64,000 nt of DNA from Paenibacillus popilliae ATCC 14706. GTDB taxonomy: Bacteria > Bacillota > Bacilli > Paenibacillales > Paenibacillaceae. Position 1 is the first letter of the stretch. Every line of letters starts with the position of its first letter. The notes under the pieces are model-generated. The model did no database searches. It was not told where the DNA came from and was given only the letters and a program-made list of their open reading frames with translations. The translations under genes and the position numbers were made by a program. The stretch lies in assembly GCF_000315235.1 (NCBI RefSeq), contig NZ_BALG01000042.1, forward strand, positions 1 to 64,000. Direction: 5' to 3'. Positions 42,976 through 53,322 of the stretch are shown here, piece by piece.

Positions 42976-43917
42976 ATGACCGATTCACAACCTATTATCC
43001 CCGCTTCAGCGCAGGAGGAGGAGCCGCAGCTGGCGGCGATGGAAGGTGCCGGCGGTTCGCCGGTCCGAATCGGGGGAGCGGATTTGCACAGCCATACGGA
43101 GGCTTCCGACGGAATGACCCGGCCGGAAGAGAATGTCCGCTTGGCGAAGGAGGCCGGGCTGGAGGCGTTGGCCATTACCGATCACGACACGGTGGCCGGC
43201 ATTGGCGAGGCGCTCGCCGCCGGCCGGCGCAGGGGCATCGAGATTGTCCCCGGCGTCGAAATCAGCACGGTCGAGGAAGGCATCGATATCCATGTGCTGG
43301 GCTATTTCGTGCGGGTGGAGGACGAGCGGTTCCTGCAGCGGTTAAGCGAGCTGCGCGCGGTCCGGGACCGCCGCAATGATATGCTGATCGCTAAGCTGAA
43401 CGAGCTAGGCATTCCGTTGACGATGGAGGAGATCCTGTCGGGCCTCGGCCGTCCACTGTTGCCGGGAGAGACGGTGGGCCGCCCGCATATCGCGGATGCC
43501 CTCGTCCGCCGTGGTGCGGTTCACGACATGCAGGAGGCGTTCGAGCGTTATATCGGCGTCGGCGGGGCGGCTTACGTCAATCCGGCCCGCATCCAGCCTG
43601 GCGAGGCGGTGCGTTGGATTAAGGAAGCCGGAGGCGTGGCCGTGCTCGCCCATCCGGGTATATACGGCAATGACGAACGGGTCGCGCGGCTGTTGGATGA
43701 ATCGCCATGGGACGGAATCGAAGTATGGCATTCGGATCATTCGGCCTCGGACGCGGAGCGGTACTTGCAGATGGCGGAGCGGCACGGCCTGATCGCGACC
43801 GCAGGTTCGGATTTTCATGGCGCGCGGCAAGGGAAGGTATTCCACGGCGCATTGGGCGGCCGGCGCGTCGGGCTGAAGACTGTCCGGCGCTTGCGGGAGC
43901 GAAGCGGGCGGGATTGA
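42976..43917 (+). CDS. PHP-domain phosphoesterase (YciV/TrpH-like)
   Basis: 313 residues. The four PHP metal-binding motifs are clear: GADLHSHTEASDG (about 35), AITDHDTVAG, PGVEIST and the C-terminal ATAGSDFHG. The length and the middle insertion (RLSELRAVRDRRNDMLIAKL, GRPHIADALV) match the RNase AM/YciV group, which degrade 5'-phosphorylated oligonucleotides and 3',5'-nucleotide bisphosphates. The first 30 residues are a low-complexity extension (EEEPQLAAMEGAGGS). AAAGGAGTGG ribosome site. Monocistronic, convergent with rqcH. Confidence 0.9.
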   Translation: MTDSQPIIPASAQEEEPQLAAMEGAGGSPVRIGGADLHSHTEASDGMTRPEENVRLAKEAGLEALAITDHDTVAGIGEALAAGRRRGIEIVPGVEISTVEEGIDIHVLGYFVRVEDERFLQRLSELRAVRDRRNDMLIAKLNELGIPLTMEEILSGLGRPLLPGETVGRPHIADALVRRGAVHDMQEAFERYIGVGGAAYVNPARIQPGEAVRWIKEAGGVAVLAHPGIYGNDERVARLLDESPWDGIEVWHSDHSASDAERYLQMAERHGLIATAGSDFHGARQGKVFHGALGGRRVGLKTVRRLRERSGRD

Positions 43918-44052
43918 CCCGCGGCAGACGTTCATTCTACCACAGTAGAGTGGGCGTACAGGCTGGCGCGCTGGGGCGGGGACAAGGCACTCCGAAAAGG
44001 GGAACAGGCATAGAGACAGGAGTTGCGCAACAAAAAGGAAACAGGAACAGAC

Positions 44053-44102
44053 AAGAAGCCTAGAACGAAGGAACCGAGCGGTTCCTTCGTTCTAGGCTTC
44101 TT
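44053..44102. terminator. Very long bidirectional terminator hairpin
   Basis: A perfect stem of about 23 bp from AAGAAGCCTAGAACGAAGGA to its complement, with loop GAGC, lies between the convergent PHP and rqcH genes. Confidence 0.85.
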
Positions 44103-44117
44103 GCTACGCGTGCTTGC

Positions 44118-45917
44118 TCAACCGTTCGTCTTGACGGTGACCGGAAGCTGGCCGACGCGGTCTGCGTCCGGCGTAATGAACAGCGTCTTCTGCCGCTCGT
44201 AGATGACGAAGCCCGGCTTCGCCCCGTTCGGCTTGCGGACATGGCGGATAAGCGTATAGTCGACGGGGACGAGGCTGGATTGCTTGCCCTGGCTGAAATA
44301 GGCCGCCAATTGGGCTGCTTCCTCCAAGGTGGCGGCACCGAAGCACTCGCTCCGGATGATGACATGCGATCCGGGAATGTCCTTCGTGTGAAGCCATGTG
44401 TCGTTCGGCTGGGCCAGTCGGTTGGTGACATACTCATTTTGCAAATTATTCTTGCCGACGTAGATCGGAATGCCCTCGGTTGAGGTGTAGCAGTATATCG
44501 TCGGCCGCCCGTCCTTTTTCTTGCGCTTGCCCTTCCGTTCCCGATCGCGCAAATAGCCTTCCTGGACAAGCTCCTCCCGAATCTCCTGCGCATCCTGCAG
44601 ATTGGCCCCTGCAAGCTGATGTAACAGCATGTCGAAGTACCGGTTCTCTTCCTCGGCCGCACGCATTTGCTCCTGTACGACGGCGATACTGTTTTTCGCC
44701 TTGTTGTACTTCTTGAAATAGCGCTGCGCGTTGTCGGATGGCGAGAGCAGCGGGTCGAGCGGGATGGTAATCATGCCTCCATCCTCATCGTAGTAATTCG
44801 GGAGCTCGACCGAAGCGTCGCCCTTGCGAAGCATATGGAGCGAGGCGAATAGAAGTTCGCCCATCACCCGGAAGCCGTCCGCATCCTTCGATTCCTCCAA
44901 TGTCGCCTGCAGCTTTCCCAGCTTTTTCACGTTTTTGTTATGCTCCTGCTGGAGAAAGCGGGACAAGTCGCCTACGCGCTGCTTAATCATGTCCCGTTCA
45001 GCCTTGTCGCCATAGAAGGCCTCCATGCAGGCGCTCATCGTCTCATATTCAGTACGGGTCCCCTTACTATGCGTAAGCGGGAGTGCCGAGAAGTACGACT
45101 TGCCGGCTTCATCCTCTACGAGCGTTGGCTCGTAATGATGGACTCGAACCTGTTCCATCATGCAGGAGAAGACTTCCCACAACGCCAGACCGTCGAGAAG
45201 CTTGTCCGTGTCCGCCTCCGCCATGCTCACGCCGACGCGGTAGACAATCTCATCCGCGAGCCGGGGGCTGAGCCCGGAGAAGCGGCTCACGAGCCACTTG
45301 GCCGCCTGCTTGGATGAGAGACGATGATCTGCCCCCACTCCGTCCTCCTCCGCAACGGCTTCCTCCCACCATGCGAGGAACTGCTCCGAGTCCGTGCCGA
45401 GCGGATCGGCCTTATGCTGCTCCGGCGGAGCCGTATAGGCGAAGCCCGGCATGATGATTCGGTAGCTGCTGATGGACGGGGTCACATGGTGGATGCCGTC
45501 CACGATGGAGCCAGTCACCGAATCAAGCAAAATAATATTGCTGTGGCGTCCCGTCAACTCCACGACGATTGTTTTATTTGCTTCATCCCCCAACTCGTTC
45601 CGTTGTCGGACGCGGAAGTGCAGTATCCGCTCACTGCCGATCTGCTCCACCTGCTCGATAATGCCACTCTCGCAATTTTTTCGCATCAGCATGCAGAACA
45701 TGGGCGGCTCCGGCGGATTGGTGAAGCTTTCTTCGGTAAAATGCACCCGCGGGTAGGTCGGGTTCGCGGACAGCAGCAGCTTGCGGTTCCGTCCCGCTGT
45801 CCGGATATGAAGCACGATGTCATACTCGGTCGGCTGATAAATTTTATGAATGCGCGCGCCGATGGTCTGCTGCAATTCATGCGCAAGGGCGCGGGTAACG
45901 ATTCCGTCCAATGCCAT
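44118..45917 (-). CDS. rqcH: RqcH (NFACT-family ribosome quality control factor; FbpA)
   Basis: 599 residues. NFACT-N at 1-180 (MALDGIVTRALAHELQQTIG, KLLLSANPTYPRVHFTE), helical HhH and coiled-coil middle (VGDLSRFLQQEHNKNVKKLG, KKYNKAKNSIAVVQEQM), and NFACT-R at about 440-560 (IPIYVGKNNLQNEYVTNRLA, NDTWLHTKDIPGSHVIIR). It binds stalled 50S subunits and recruits tRNA-Ala to add C-terminal alanine tails. The Asp-Arg pair needed for this in B. subtilis (D97-R98) appears as Glu-Arg here (96-97). GGAGCAATC precedes the ATG. Divergent from the P-type ATPase, as in B. subtilis yloA/yloB. Confidence 0.93.
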   Translation of the reverse strand: MALDGIVTRALAHELQQTIGARIHKIYQPTEYDIVLHIRTAGRNRKLLLSANPTYPRVHFTEESFTNPPEPPMFCMLMRKNCESGIIEQVEQIGSERILHFRVRQRNELGDEANKTIVVELTGRHSNIILLDSVTGSIVDGIHHVTPSISSYRIIMPGFAYTAPPEQHKADPLGTDSEQFLAWWEEAVAEEDGVGADHRLSSKQAAKWLVSRFSGLSPRLADEIVYRVGVSMAEADTDKLLDGLALWEVFSCMMEQVRVHHYEPTLVEDEAGKSYFSALPLTHSKGTRTEYETMSACMEAFYGDKAERDMIKQRVGDLSRFLQQEHNKNVKKLGKLQATLEESKDADGFRVMGELLFASLHMLRKGDASVELPNYYDEDGGMITIPLDPLLSPSDNAQRYFKKYNKAKNSIAVVQEQMRAAEEENRYFDMLLHQLAGANLQDAQEIREELVQEGYLRDRERKGKRKKKDGRPTIYCYTSTEGIPIYVGKNNLQNEYVTNRLAQPNDTWLHTKDIPGSHVIIRSECFGAATLEEAAQLAAYFSQGKQSSLVPVDYTLIRHVRKPNGAKPGFVIYERQKTLFITPDADRVGQLPVTVKTNG

Positions 45918-46139
45918 AATTGATTGCTCCTATCCATGCGGGGCCGGGTTCGGTCTCCCGCTCATTTGCCTTATCTCCCTATGATGCCATATTTTTGGAC
46001 AAAACGTAAGAGTTCCGTGTTCACATTGGGATATTTTCCGACTCATCCGAATAAAGTTACCCTAAAGACCGTTTCTTTGGACGAGTTGGATTGTCACGCC
46101 AAAGAGGGCCATCATACGGGAGGAAAGGGGAACGTACCT

Positions 46140-48950
46140 ATGGATCAATTAAAGTGGCACCAGTCAACGGCCGTAGATTTGCTGAAAACGTTGGAGGTCC
46201 ACGCCGATCAAGGCTTGACTGAGGAAGAAGCGGCCGCAAGAAGGGAACGATACGGGCCCAACGAGCTGTCGGCAGGGCGGCGCGTTTCGCCGATAACGTT
46301 ATTTTTGAATCAATTCAAAGATTTCATGGTGCTCGTTTTGGCGGGGGCGACTCTCGTCTCCGGGATGCTCGGCGAATATTTGGACTCGATTACGATTATC
46401 GCGATTATTTTGCTGAACGGCGTTCTTGGATTCGTTCAGGAGTTCCGGGCCGAGCGTTCGCTGTCTGCCTTGAAGCAGATGTCCGCGCCGACGGCCAAAG
46501 TGATGCGCTCCAGCACCGTAACCCACATTCACGCCAACCGGCTTGTTCCCGGCGATATCGTTCTGCTGGAGAGCGGCGATCGCGTTCCCGCGGATATTCG
46601 CTGGGTGGAGACCAACAGCTGCTATGTCGAGGAGTCAACCCTGACGGGCGAGTCGGTTCCGGTCAGCAAGCATCATCACCGGATTCAGGAGGTGGAGATC
46701 CCCCTCGGAGACCAAAAAAATATCAGCTTCATGGGAACGATGGTGACGCGGGGGACCGGGAAGGGCGTCGTCATTCGTACGGGAATGGATACCGAGATGG
46801 GCAACATCGCCCACCTGATCGAAAATACAGAAACGATGGATACGCCGCTGCAGCATCGGCTGGAGCAGCTTGGCAAGATGCTCATCATCGTGGCGCTCAT
46901 CCTCACTGTCATGGTCGTCGTCGCGGGCATCATGCACGGACAGCCCGCCCTTGCCATGTTCATGGCAGGGGTCAGTCTGGCGGTCGCTGCCATTCCGGAA
47001 GGGCTGCCGGCCATCGTGACGATTGCGCTATCGCTTGGAGTCCAGCGTATGATCAAGCGCAAAGCGATCGTGCGCAAGCTGCCTTCGGTGGAGACGCTGG
47101 GCTGCGCCTCCGTCATTTGCTCCGACAAGACAGGAACACTGACGCAGAACAAAATGACGGTGACCCGGATGTGGCTTGGCGGACGGATGCTGGAGGTAAG
47201 CGGAGAAGGCTTCGAGCCGAACGGCCAGGTGTGCGAGCAGGGAAAGCCGATCGAGCTCAAGCATGATCAGGAACTGCGCCGCTTCCTGCAGATTAGCGCG
47301 CTCTGCAATAATGCGAGCCTGACGGAAACCTACCCGGAGGAGCTTCGTTCGGCGAAGGGGGGGCGCAAGAGCGAGAAAGCTGCCGATCCGGAAGTTCTCA
47401 AGGCCGTCTGGAACGTTGCGGGCGATCCGACGGAAGGCGCGTTGCTCGTCCTTGCGGCCAAGCTGGGCATGACCTTGAGGGCGCTGCAAGGCATGTACGA
47501 ACGGACGCAGGAGTATCCGTTCGATTCCGAGCGCAAGCGGATGTCGGTTGTCGTCATGCATCAGGGAGGACGCCACGTTTTGACCAAAGGCGCGCCAGAT
47601 GTGCTGCTGGAGCGGTGCAAATATTTGCTGTGGGATGGCAAGGTGGTGCCGCTCACCGGCACGCTGAAGCAAAAGGTGCTAGCGGAGAACGAGGGGATGG
47701 CCAAGCAGGCTTTGCGCGTGCTCGGCCTGGCGTACCGCGAGTTGAAGCCGCATGAGACGATTCGTAATGAAGCGGAAGCCGAGTCGCAACTGGTGTTCGT
47801 CGGGTTGGCTGGCATGATCGATCCGCCGCGCCGCGAAGTCCGCCAAGCGATCCGCCTGTGCCGCCGCGCAGGCATCAAGACCGTGATGATTACCGGAGAT
47901 CATCAGACGACGGCGGAAGCAATCGCGAATCAGCTCGGCATCCTTCCCCGGGGCGGCATGAGCGTGAACGGGGCCCAACTGGCCGGGATGGATGACGACG
48001 CGCTGGACGAAGTCATCGACAACGTCTATGTCTATGCCCGCGTGTCGCCGGAGCATAAGCTGCGCATCGTCAAATCATTGCAGCGCCAAGGGCATGTCGT
48101 AGCGATGACCGGCGACGGAGTGAACGACGCGCCGGCGATCAAAGCCGCGGATATCGGCATCGCGATGGGCATTGCCGGCACGGATGTGTCGAAGGAGGCC
48201 TCATCGCTTATTCTGAGCGATGACAACTTCGCCACGATCGTCGCCGCTATCGAGGAAGGGCGCGGCATCTACGAGAACATCCGCAAGTTCATCCGTTATT
48301 TGCTCGCTTCCAATGTAGGCGAGATTCTAGTCATGTTCCTGGCGATGTTGTTGGGGCTCCCGCTTCCACTCGTACCGATTCAGATTCTGTGGGTCAATCT
48401 GGTGACCGACGGATTGCCGGCGATGGCGCTCGGCGTCGATCAACCGGAGAAGGATCTGATGGAGCATCGGCCGCGTTCCGCCAAGGAGAACATCTTCGCC
48501 CGCCGACTCGGCTGGAAAATCATCAGCCGCGGTATTCTTATCGGCGTCTGTACGCTGATCGCGTTCTGGCTGACGCTGCAGGTCGATTCCGGCAGCGCCG
48601 AGCAACTGATGAAGGCGCAGACGGTCGCTTTTTCCACCTTGGTGCTCGCCCAGCTTATTCACGTCTTTGACTGCCGGAGCTCGCGGTCGATATTCCATCG
48701 CAACCTTTTCCAAAATAAGTATCTCGTGCTCGCGGTAATTTCTTCCTTGCTTCTGCTGCTCGGGGTGCTGTATATCGAACCGCTTCAGCCGGTATTCAAG
48801 ACGATTCCGCTCAGCTTCCGGGATTGGGCGATTACATTTGTCATGGCCGGGATACCGACCTTCCTCCTTGGCATCGGCTCGGTCATGAGCGGTCAGAAGA
48901 AGAAGCCTTCCGGCGGCAGACCCACATATCCGAAGCGGCATGCGGCATAA
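46140..48950 (+). CDS. yloB: Calcium-type P-type ATPase (YloB-like)
   Basis: 936 residues. SERCA/PMR1-like P2A pump: N-terminal cation-ATPase domain, TGES in [15 protein letters not shown]4 [15 protein letters not shown] (a Ca-site element), phosphorylation site [15 protein letters not shown] site [11 protein letters not shown] and hinge [20 protein letters not shown], ending with six spans. It transports Ca2+ (perhaps Mn2+) outward. The start ATG follows GAAAGGGGAACG. YloB in B. subtilis is a calcium ATPase linked to spore germination. Ends in its own terminator before the metF-like gene. Confidence 0.92.
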   Translation: MDQLKWHQSTAVDLLKTLEVHADQGLTEEEAAARRERYGPNELSAGRRVSPITLFLNQFKDFMVLVLAGATLVSGMLGEYLDSITIIAIILLNGVLGFVQEFRAERSLSALKQMSAPTAKVMRSSTVTHIHANRLVPGDIVLLESGDRVPADIRWVETNSCYVEESTLTGESVPVSKHHHRIQEVEIPLGDQKNISFMGTMVTRGTGKGVVIRTGMDTEMGNIAHLIENTETMDTPLQHRLEQLGKMLIIVALILTVMVVVAGIMHGQPALAMFMAGVSLAVAAIPEGLPAIVTIALSLGVQRMIKRKAIVRKLPSVETLGCASVICSDKTGTLTQNKMTVTRMWLGGRMLEVSGEGFEPNGQVCEQGKPIELKHDQELRRFLQISALCNNASLTETYPEELRSAKGGRKSEKAADPEVLKAVWNVAGDPTEGALLVLAAKLGMTLRALQGMYERTQEYPFDSERKRMSVVVMHQGGRHVLTKGAPDVLLERCKYLLWDGKVVPLTGTLKQKVLAENEGMAKQALRVLGLAYRELKPHETIRNEAEAESQLVFVGLAGMIDPPRREVRQAIRLCRRAGIKTVMITGDHQTTAEAIANQLGILPRGGMSVNGAQLAGMDDDALDEVIDNVYVYARVSPEHKLRIVKSLQRQGHVVAMTGDGVNDAPAIKAADIGIAMGIAGTDVSKEASSLILSDDNFATIVAAIEEGRGIYENIRKFIRYLLASNVGEILVMFLAMLLGLPLPLVPIQILWVNLVTDGLPAMALGVDQPEKDLMEHRPRSAKENIFARRLGWKIISRGILIGVCTLIAFWLTLQVDSGSAEQLMKAQTVAFSTLVLAQLIHVFDCRSSRSIFHRNLFQNKYLVLAVISSLLLLLGVLYIEPLQPVFKTIPLSFRDWAITFVMAGIPTFLLGIGSVMSGQKKKPSGGRPTYPKRHAA

Positions 48951-48973
48951 GCGGTGAACTACACCGATGCACT

Positions 48974-49003
48974 GAAGACGCTTCCGTAGGAGCGTCTTTT
49001 ATT
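48974..49003 (+). terminator. Terminator of the P-type ATPase gene
   Basis: AAGACGCT / AGCGTCTT around TCCGTAGG, followed by TTATTTC. Confidence 0.8.
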
Positions 49004-49058
49004 TCAAGAGGTGCCGTTGCTTGATAAAATGGGGGATGGGGAGAAAGGTGGAGACGGG

Positions 49059-50954
49059 ATGAAGGACTTGCGCCAAGTGCTGCAAGGGGAAGTTATTGTC
49101 GGTGACGGGGCCATGGGCACCTATTTATATCAATTGGGCTACCCGGTAGGAATCTCCTATGAATCGCTTAACATCAGCGCTCCGGAACGGATCCGGGACA
49201 TACACCGCGAATACGTGAGCGCAGGCGCCCGGCTCCTGGAAACGAATACATTTACGGCGAACCGTGAGAAGTTGTCGAAGCATGGGATGGAGAAGCAGGT
49301 GAAGGCGATTAACCGCGCCGCGGCCCAACTGGCGCGCGAGGCGGCGGCAGGCCACGCCTATGTGGTGGGGGCGTTGGGCTCGATCCGTGCTGGCAAGCGG
49401 GAAAATATCGCGACGGATCAGGTCAACCGCGACTATACCGAGCAGTTGTCAGCCTTGCTGGAAGAGGGCGTAGACGGGATCATGTTCGAGACATTCTATG
49501 ATATGGAGGAAATGAAGCTGGCGGTTCAGATCGTGCGCGCTCTGGACGACCGCATTCCGATCATCTGCCAATTTGCGGTCGAGAAGTCGCATCGGACGAA
49601 GGACGGCCTTCGTCTGTTGGATGCGTTCCGCCTGTTGCGCGAGAAGGGCGCAGATGTTGTCGGCTTGAACTGCCGCATGGGGCCGAACGGCCTGATGCGG
49701 GCGATGGAGGATCTTGCCGGTCGGCTGGCACTGCCGATGTCGGCCTACCCGAACGCCGGTCTACCGGATTATGTGGACGGAAGGTATAACTTCGTGGCTA
49801 CGGCCAACTATATGGCAGAGCGTGCCGTGCGCTTCGCCGATTTGGGCGCGCGCATTATCGGAGGCTGTTGCGGGACGACGCCGGATCATATTCAGGCGAT
49901 AGCGCTGGCGCTGGCGGATGCGAAGGTTACAGTCCTCCCTACACTGGCCAAGGAGGAGGCCCGGGCCGTTCGGCCGCTCGAGATCGGAGATCACGGCGCG
50001 GAGTCGGTGTCCGGGCAGGGGACGACGGCACGCGAGCCGTCACTTATCGATACGGTTCGTGAACGCCATGCCGTCATCGTGGAGCTGGATCCGCCGCGCG
50101 ATCTGGACATCGCCAAGTTCATGCTGGGCGCCCAGGCGCTGAAGGATGCGGGGGCTGACGCGCTGACACTGGCGGACAACTCACTTGCAGTCACCCGGAT
50201 GAGCAACATGGCGCTCGGTTATTTGGCGCTCGATAAGATCGGCATTCGGCCACTCATCCATATCGCCTGCCGGGATCGCAACCTGATCGGAACGCAATCC
50301 CATATGATGGGGCTGAATGCGCTCGGCATCGATCATGTGCTTGCGGTAACCGGGGATCCGGCCCGCTTCGGCGATCTGCCGGACTCCAGCTCGGTCTATG
50401 ACTTGACCTCCTTCGAGATTATCCGCATGATCAAGCAGCTGAATTCAGGGCTTGCTTTCTCGGGCAAGGCGCTCAAGCAGCGTGCGAACTTTGTCGTCGG
50501 GGCGGCATTCAACCCGAACGTGAAGCATCTGAGCAAGGCGATCGAACGCCTACAGCGCAAAATCGAAGCCGGCGCGGACTATATTATGACGCAGCCGGTA
50601 TATGATGCCTCTCTGAGCGAACGAATTGCCGAAGGAACGAAGCATTTGAATGTGCCGGTTTTCCTCGGTATCATGCCGCTGGCAAGCGGGCGGAATGCGG
50701 AATACCTACATAATGAAGTGCCGGGCATTCATCTCTCGGACGAGGTGCGGGAACGAATGAAGGGGCTCGAGGGCGAGAACGGGCGCCGGGAGGGCGTCGC
50801 CATCGCCAAGGATCTGCTGGATGTGGCGATGAAGAATTTCAACGGAATCTACTTCATGACCCCGTTCATGTTCTACGAGATGACCGTCGAACTGACGGAA
50901 CATGTATGGCAAAAGGCGGAACGCCCAACCGACCCCTTGTATCGGCATACGTAA
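49059..50954 (+). CDS. yitJ: Bifunctional homocysteine S-methyltransferase / methylenetetrahydrofolate reductase (YitJ-type)
   Basis: 631 residues. Residues 1-300 are a zinc-dependent homocysteine methyltransferase: GDGAMGTYLYQLG, ETNTFTANREKL, GLNCRMGPNG and the GGCCGTTPDHI zinc ligands. Residues 320-631 are a MTHFR FAD barrel: VIVELDPPRDLDIAKF, ADALTLADNS, PLIHIACRDRN, DHVLAVTGDPARF, AGADYIMTQPVYD. Together they supply and use 5-methyl-THF for methionine synthesis. No S-box riboswitch fits in the short upstream gap. AGGTGGAGACGG precedes the ATG. This gene is inserted into an otherwise Bacillus-like ylo order; yicC follows after 32 nt. Confidence 0.92.
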   Translation: MKDLRQVLQGEVIVGDGAMGTYLYQLGYPVGISYESLNISAPERIRDIHREYVSAGARLLETNTFTANREKLSKHGMEKQVKAINRAAAQLAREAAAGHAYVVGALGSIRAGKRENIATDQVNRDYTEQLSALLEEGVDGIMFETFYDMEEMKLAVQIVRALDDRIPIICQFAVEKSHRTKDGLRLLDAFRLLREKGADVVGLNCRMGPNGLMRAMEDLAGRLALPMSAYPNAGLPDYVDGRYNFVATANYMAERAVRFADLGARIIGGCCGTTPDHIQAIALALADAKVTVLPTLAKEEARAVRPLEIGDHGAESVSGQGTTAREPSLIDTVRERHAVIVELDPPRDLDIAKFMLGAQALKDAGADALTLADNSLAVTRMSNMALGYLALDKIGIRPLIHIACRDRNLIGTQSHMMGLNALGIDHVLAVTGDPARFGDLPDSSSVYDLTSFEIIRMIKQLNSGLAFSGKALKQRANFVVGAAFNPNVKHLSKAIERLQRKIEAGADYIMTQPVYDASLSERIAEGTKHLNVPVFLGIMPLASGRNAEYLHNEVPGIHLSDEVRERMKGLEGENGRREGVAIAKDLLDVAMKNFNGIYFMTPFMFYEMTVELTEHVWQKAERPTDPLYRHT

Positions 50955-50986
50955 TGAATTAAAATAGGATAATGGATGTGGTACCC

Positions 50987-51871
50987 ATGGTATACAGCAT
51001 GACCGGTTATGGCCAGTCCGTCCGGACCGTCGGCGGATACAAGATTACGATTGAAGCGAAATCCGTTAACCATCGTTATTGCGAGATCATGCTGCGCATG
51101 CCTCGTGAATGGACAAGCTGCGAGGAGCCTTTGCGCCGCCTCGTTCAGCAATCCGTCAAGCGTGGGCGGGTAGACGTGTTTATTAACAGAGAACGTGAAG
51201 GGGAAGCGAAGACAGTGATAGCCATCAATGAGCAGACCGTGAAGGCCTATAGGGAGGCCGGTCGGCTGCTTCGAGACCAATACGGCATCTCCGGGGAGAT
51301 GACCGTCAATGACTGGCTTCGCTTGCCTGATGTATTTACCATCCAGGAGGAGCAGCCGCTGTCCGGAGAAGAGCTGCTTCACGAGCTTGAATCCGGCCTG
51401 GCGGAGGCAATGGATAGTTTATGTCGTATGCGGGTCATGGAAGGCAGCCACCTCGCCCAGGATATGAAGGAACGACTGAACCGCCTCAAGTCGCTGCATG
51501 CGGATATTTCCACACGGGCTCCGCTCGTCGTTGCCGAGTATCGGGCCAAGCTGCAACAGCGGATAGAGCAACTGCTGGATGCCGAGTCTTCCTTGAACGA
51601 ATATAAGTTCGGCATGGAGGTAGCTCTGTTTGCAGATCGCTCCAATATCGATGAAGAATTGACGCGGCTACAGAGTCATTTCAACCAGTTCAGACAGCTG
51701 CTGGACAGCACGGAACCGATCGGAAGGAAGCTCGATTTTCTCATCCAGGAGATGAACCGGGAAGCGAACACCATCGGTTCCAAGGCGAACCATCTGGAGA
51801 TTATCAACCATGTCGTAGACATGAAGGCAGAGGTGGAAAAGATTCGTGAACAAGCCGCGAACTTGGAATAA
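50987..51871 (+). CDS. yloC: YicC/YloC-family endoribonuclease
   Basis: 294 residues. Start [20 protein letters not shown], then [20 protein letters not shown] typical of YicC, helical middle and the conserved DUF1732 end: [17 protein letters not shown]-like stretch, [35 protein letters not shown]. YicC is a metal-dependent endoribonuclease that acts on RNA (small RNA decay in E. coli); the Bacillus role is less clear. The start aligns with B. subtilis YloC; an ATG five codons earlier exists. First of the yloC-remA-gmk group. Confidence 0.9.
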   Translation: MVYSMTGYGQSVRTVGGYKITIEAKSVNHRYCEIMLRMPREWTSCEEPLRRLVQQSVKRGRVDVFINREREGEAKTVIAINEQTVKAYREAGRLLRDQYGISGEMTVNDWLRLPDVFTIQEEQPLSGEELLHELESGLAEAMDSLCRMRVMEGSHLAQDMKERLNRLKSLHADISTRAPLVVAEYRAKLQQRIEQLLDAESSLNEYKFGMEVALFADRSNIDEELTRLQSHFNQFRQLLDSTEPIGRKLDFLIQEMNREANTIGSKANHLEIINHVVDMKAEVEKIREQAANLE

Positions 51872-51906
51872 ATAGGGAGCGTTCGAAAGTAGAGGGAGGA
51901 TCTGTA

Positions 51907-52167
51907 ATGGCCATTAAACTGATTAACATCGGTTTTGGTAACATCGTATCTGCCAACCGTATCATCTCAATTGTGAGTCCGGAATCGGCTCCTATTAAGC
52001 GAATTATCCAGGAAGCGCGCGATCGTCATATGCTGATTGACGCGACTTACGGCCGACGCACCCGCGCGGTCATCATTACGGACAGCGACCATGTCATTTT
52101 GTCTGCGGTCCAGCCGGAAACAGTAGCGCATCGCTTATCAACGAAGGACGACGACAACGACGAATAA
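51907..52167 (+). CDS. remA: RemA extracellular matrix regulator
   Basis: 86 residues, DUF370: [60 protein letters not shown]. RemA forms ring-shaped DNA-binding assemblies and activates biofilm matrix and osmoprotection genes in B. subtilis. GAGGGAGGATCTG precedes the ATG. Next to gmk as in most Bacillales; a 13-nt gap follows. Confidence 0.95.
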   Translation: MAIKLINIGFGNIVSANRIISIVSPESAPIKRIIQEARDRHMLIDATYGRRTRAVIITDSDHVILSAVQPETVAHRLSTKDDDNDE

Positions 52168-52180
52168 AATGGGGATGAAC

Positions 52181-52759
52181 ATGAAGATAGGATTTTTGAT
52201 TGTGCTATCCGGCCCTTCCGGCGTTGGCAAAGGCACGATATGCAAATCTTTATTGAAGCGGCTGCCCGAACTGATCTATTCGGTGTCCGCCACAACGCGC
52301 CAGCCCCGTCTCGGAGAAGTTGACGGAGTGAACTACTTCTTCAAGTCGCGGGTAGAATTTCTGGATATGATCGAGAACGATAAGCTGCTGGAGCATGCCG
52401 AATATGTGGGCAACTACTACGGCACCCCGCGCGACTTCGTGGAGCAGACGCTGAACGAAGGGCAGGACATCATTCTGGAAATCGAAGTGCAGGGCGCGTT
52501 GAAGGTAAAGGAAAAGTTCCCGAATGGGATCTTTATCTTCCTGCTGCCTCCATCACTGGACGAGCTGGAGGAGCGGATTCGCGGACGCGGCACCGAGAAT
52601 GATGCGGTCATCGATCACCGTATGACGGCGGCGGTCGAGGAAATGGCCATGATGGCGAATTATGATTATGCCGTCGTGAACGATGAGATCGACTTGGCAT
52701 GCAAGCGTATAGAGAGCATTATTATAGCCGAACATTGTAAAATCAGGCCTAACCGGTAA
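52181..52759 (+). CDS. gmk: Guanylate kinase
   Basis: 192 residues. P-loop [17 protein letters not shown], the GMP-binding [44 protein letters not shown] and lid [15 protein letters not shown] are all in place. It makes GDP from GMP and ATP. Three in-frame ATGs lie within 12 nt; the last is best spaced from GGGGATG. Cotranscribed with remA. Confidence 0.94.
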   Translation: MKIGFLIVLSGPSGVGKGTICKSLLKRLPELIYSVSATTRQPRLGEVDGVNYFFKSRVEFLDMIENDKLLEHAEYVGNYYGTPRDFVEQTLNEGQDIILEIEVQGALKVKEKFPNGIFIFLLPPSLDELEERIRGRGTENDAVIDHRMTAAVEEMAMMANYDYAVVNDEIDLACKRIESIIIAEHCKIRPNR

Positions 52760-52905
52760 GACGGCAGTCAGAGAGGCGCACTTTCGATAAAGTGTGCCTA
52801 GTGACGCGCTGTCCTGCGTCCGGGCGGCGCAGGATTCGAGGTTGAGTAAGAAGCGATCCCGGCGGCAAGAGGCAACGGGACAAGCAGGAGAAGGAGTGCG
52901 GAACT

Positions 52906-53109
52906 ATGCTATATCCATCTATTGACGAATTGATGAAAAAAGTCGACAGCAAATACTCGCTGGTTGTGGCGGCATCCCGCCGGGCGCGCCAATTGCGCGA
53001 CGGGGAGCGGACCGAATTGCATAATCCCAAATCATACAAGCAGGTCGGCGTGGCGCTGGAAGAGATCTACGGCGATCAGGTTACGGTCGAACAGGGCGAC
53101 GAGGTGTAA
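52906..53109 (+). CDS. rpoZ: RNA polymerase omega subunit
   Basis: 67 residues: [60 protein letters not shown]. Omega binds the beta-prime C-terminus and stabilises RNAP. GAGAAGGAGTGC ribosome site. The upstream 146 nt contains inverted GC-rich segments (GTCCTGCGTCCG, GGCGCAGGA) but no clear gene. Confidence 0.94.
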   Translation: MLYPSIDELMKKVDSKYSLVVAASRRARQLRDGERTELHNPKSYKQVGVALEEIYGDQVTVEQGDEV

Positions 53110-53200
53110 CTCCGAACCGGCAGTGGAATCGGTTCATAGACGGTGAGCGGGATAGCCGAACCGGCTGAATGACCGCCGCCCATTAATTGAGCAGGAAAGC

Positions 53201-53230
53201 AAATAACAACCGTCAGGTTGTTATTTTTTT
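53201..53230 (+). terminator. Terminator between rpoZ and coaBC
   Basis: AATAACAACC / GGTTGTTATT with a GTCA loop, then TTTTTTT, a textbook intrinsic terminator. In many Bacillales rpoZ and coaBC are read together, so this may be an attenuation or partial read-through point. Confidence 0.9.
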
Positions 53231-53322
53231 CAAATGACGAGAATGCTTCCTATCCGGGAGGGGCAGGCAGCCGCCGGGATGGAGCGCTTGCGCGCTAGAG
53301 GAGCGGAAAGGCGGGGGGGCGT

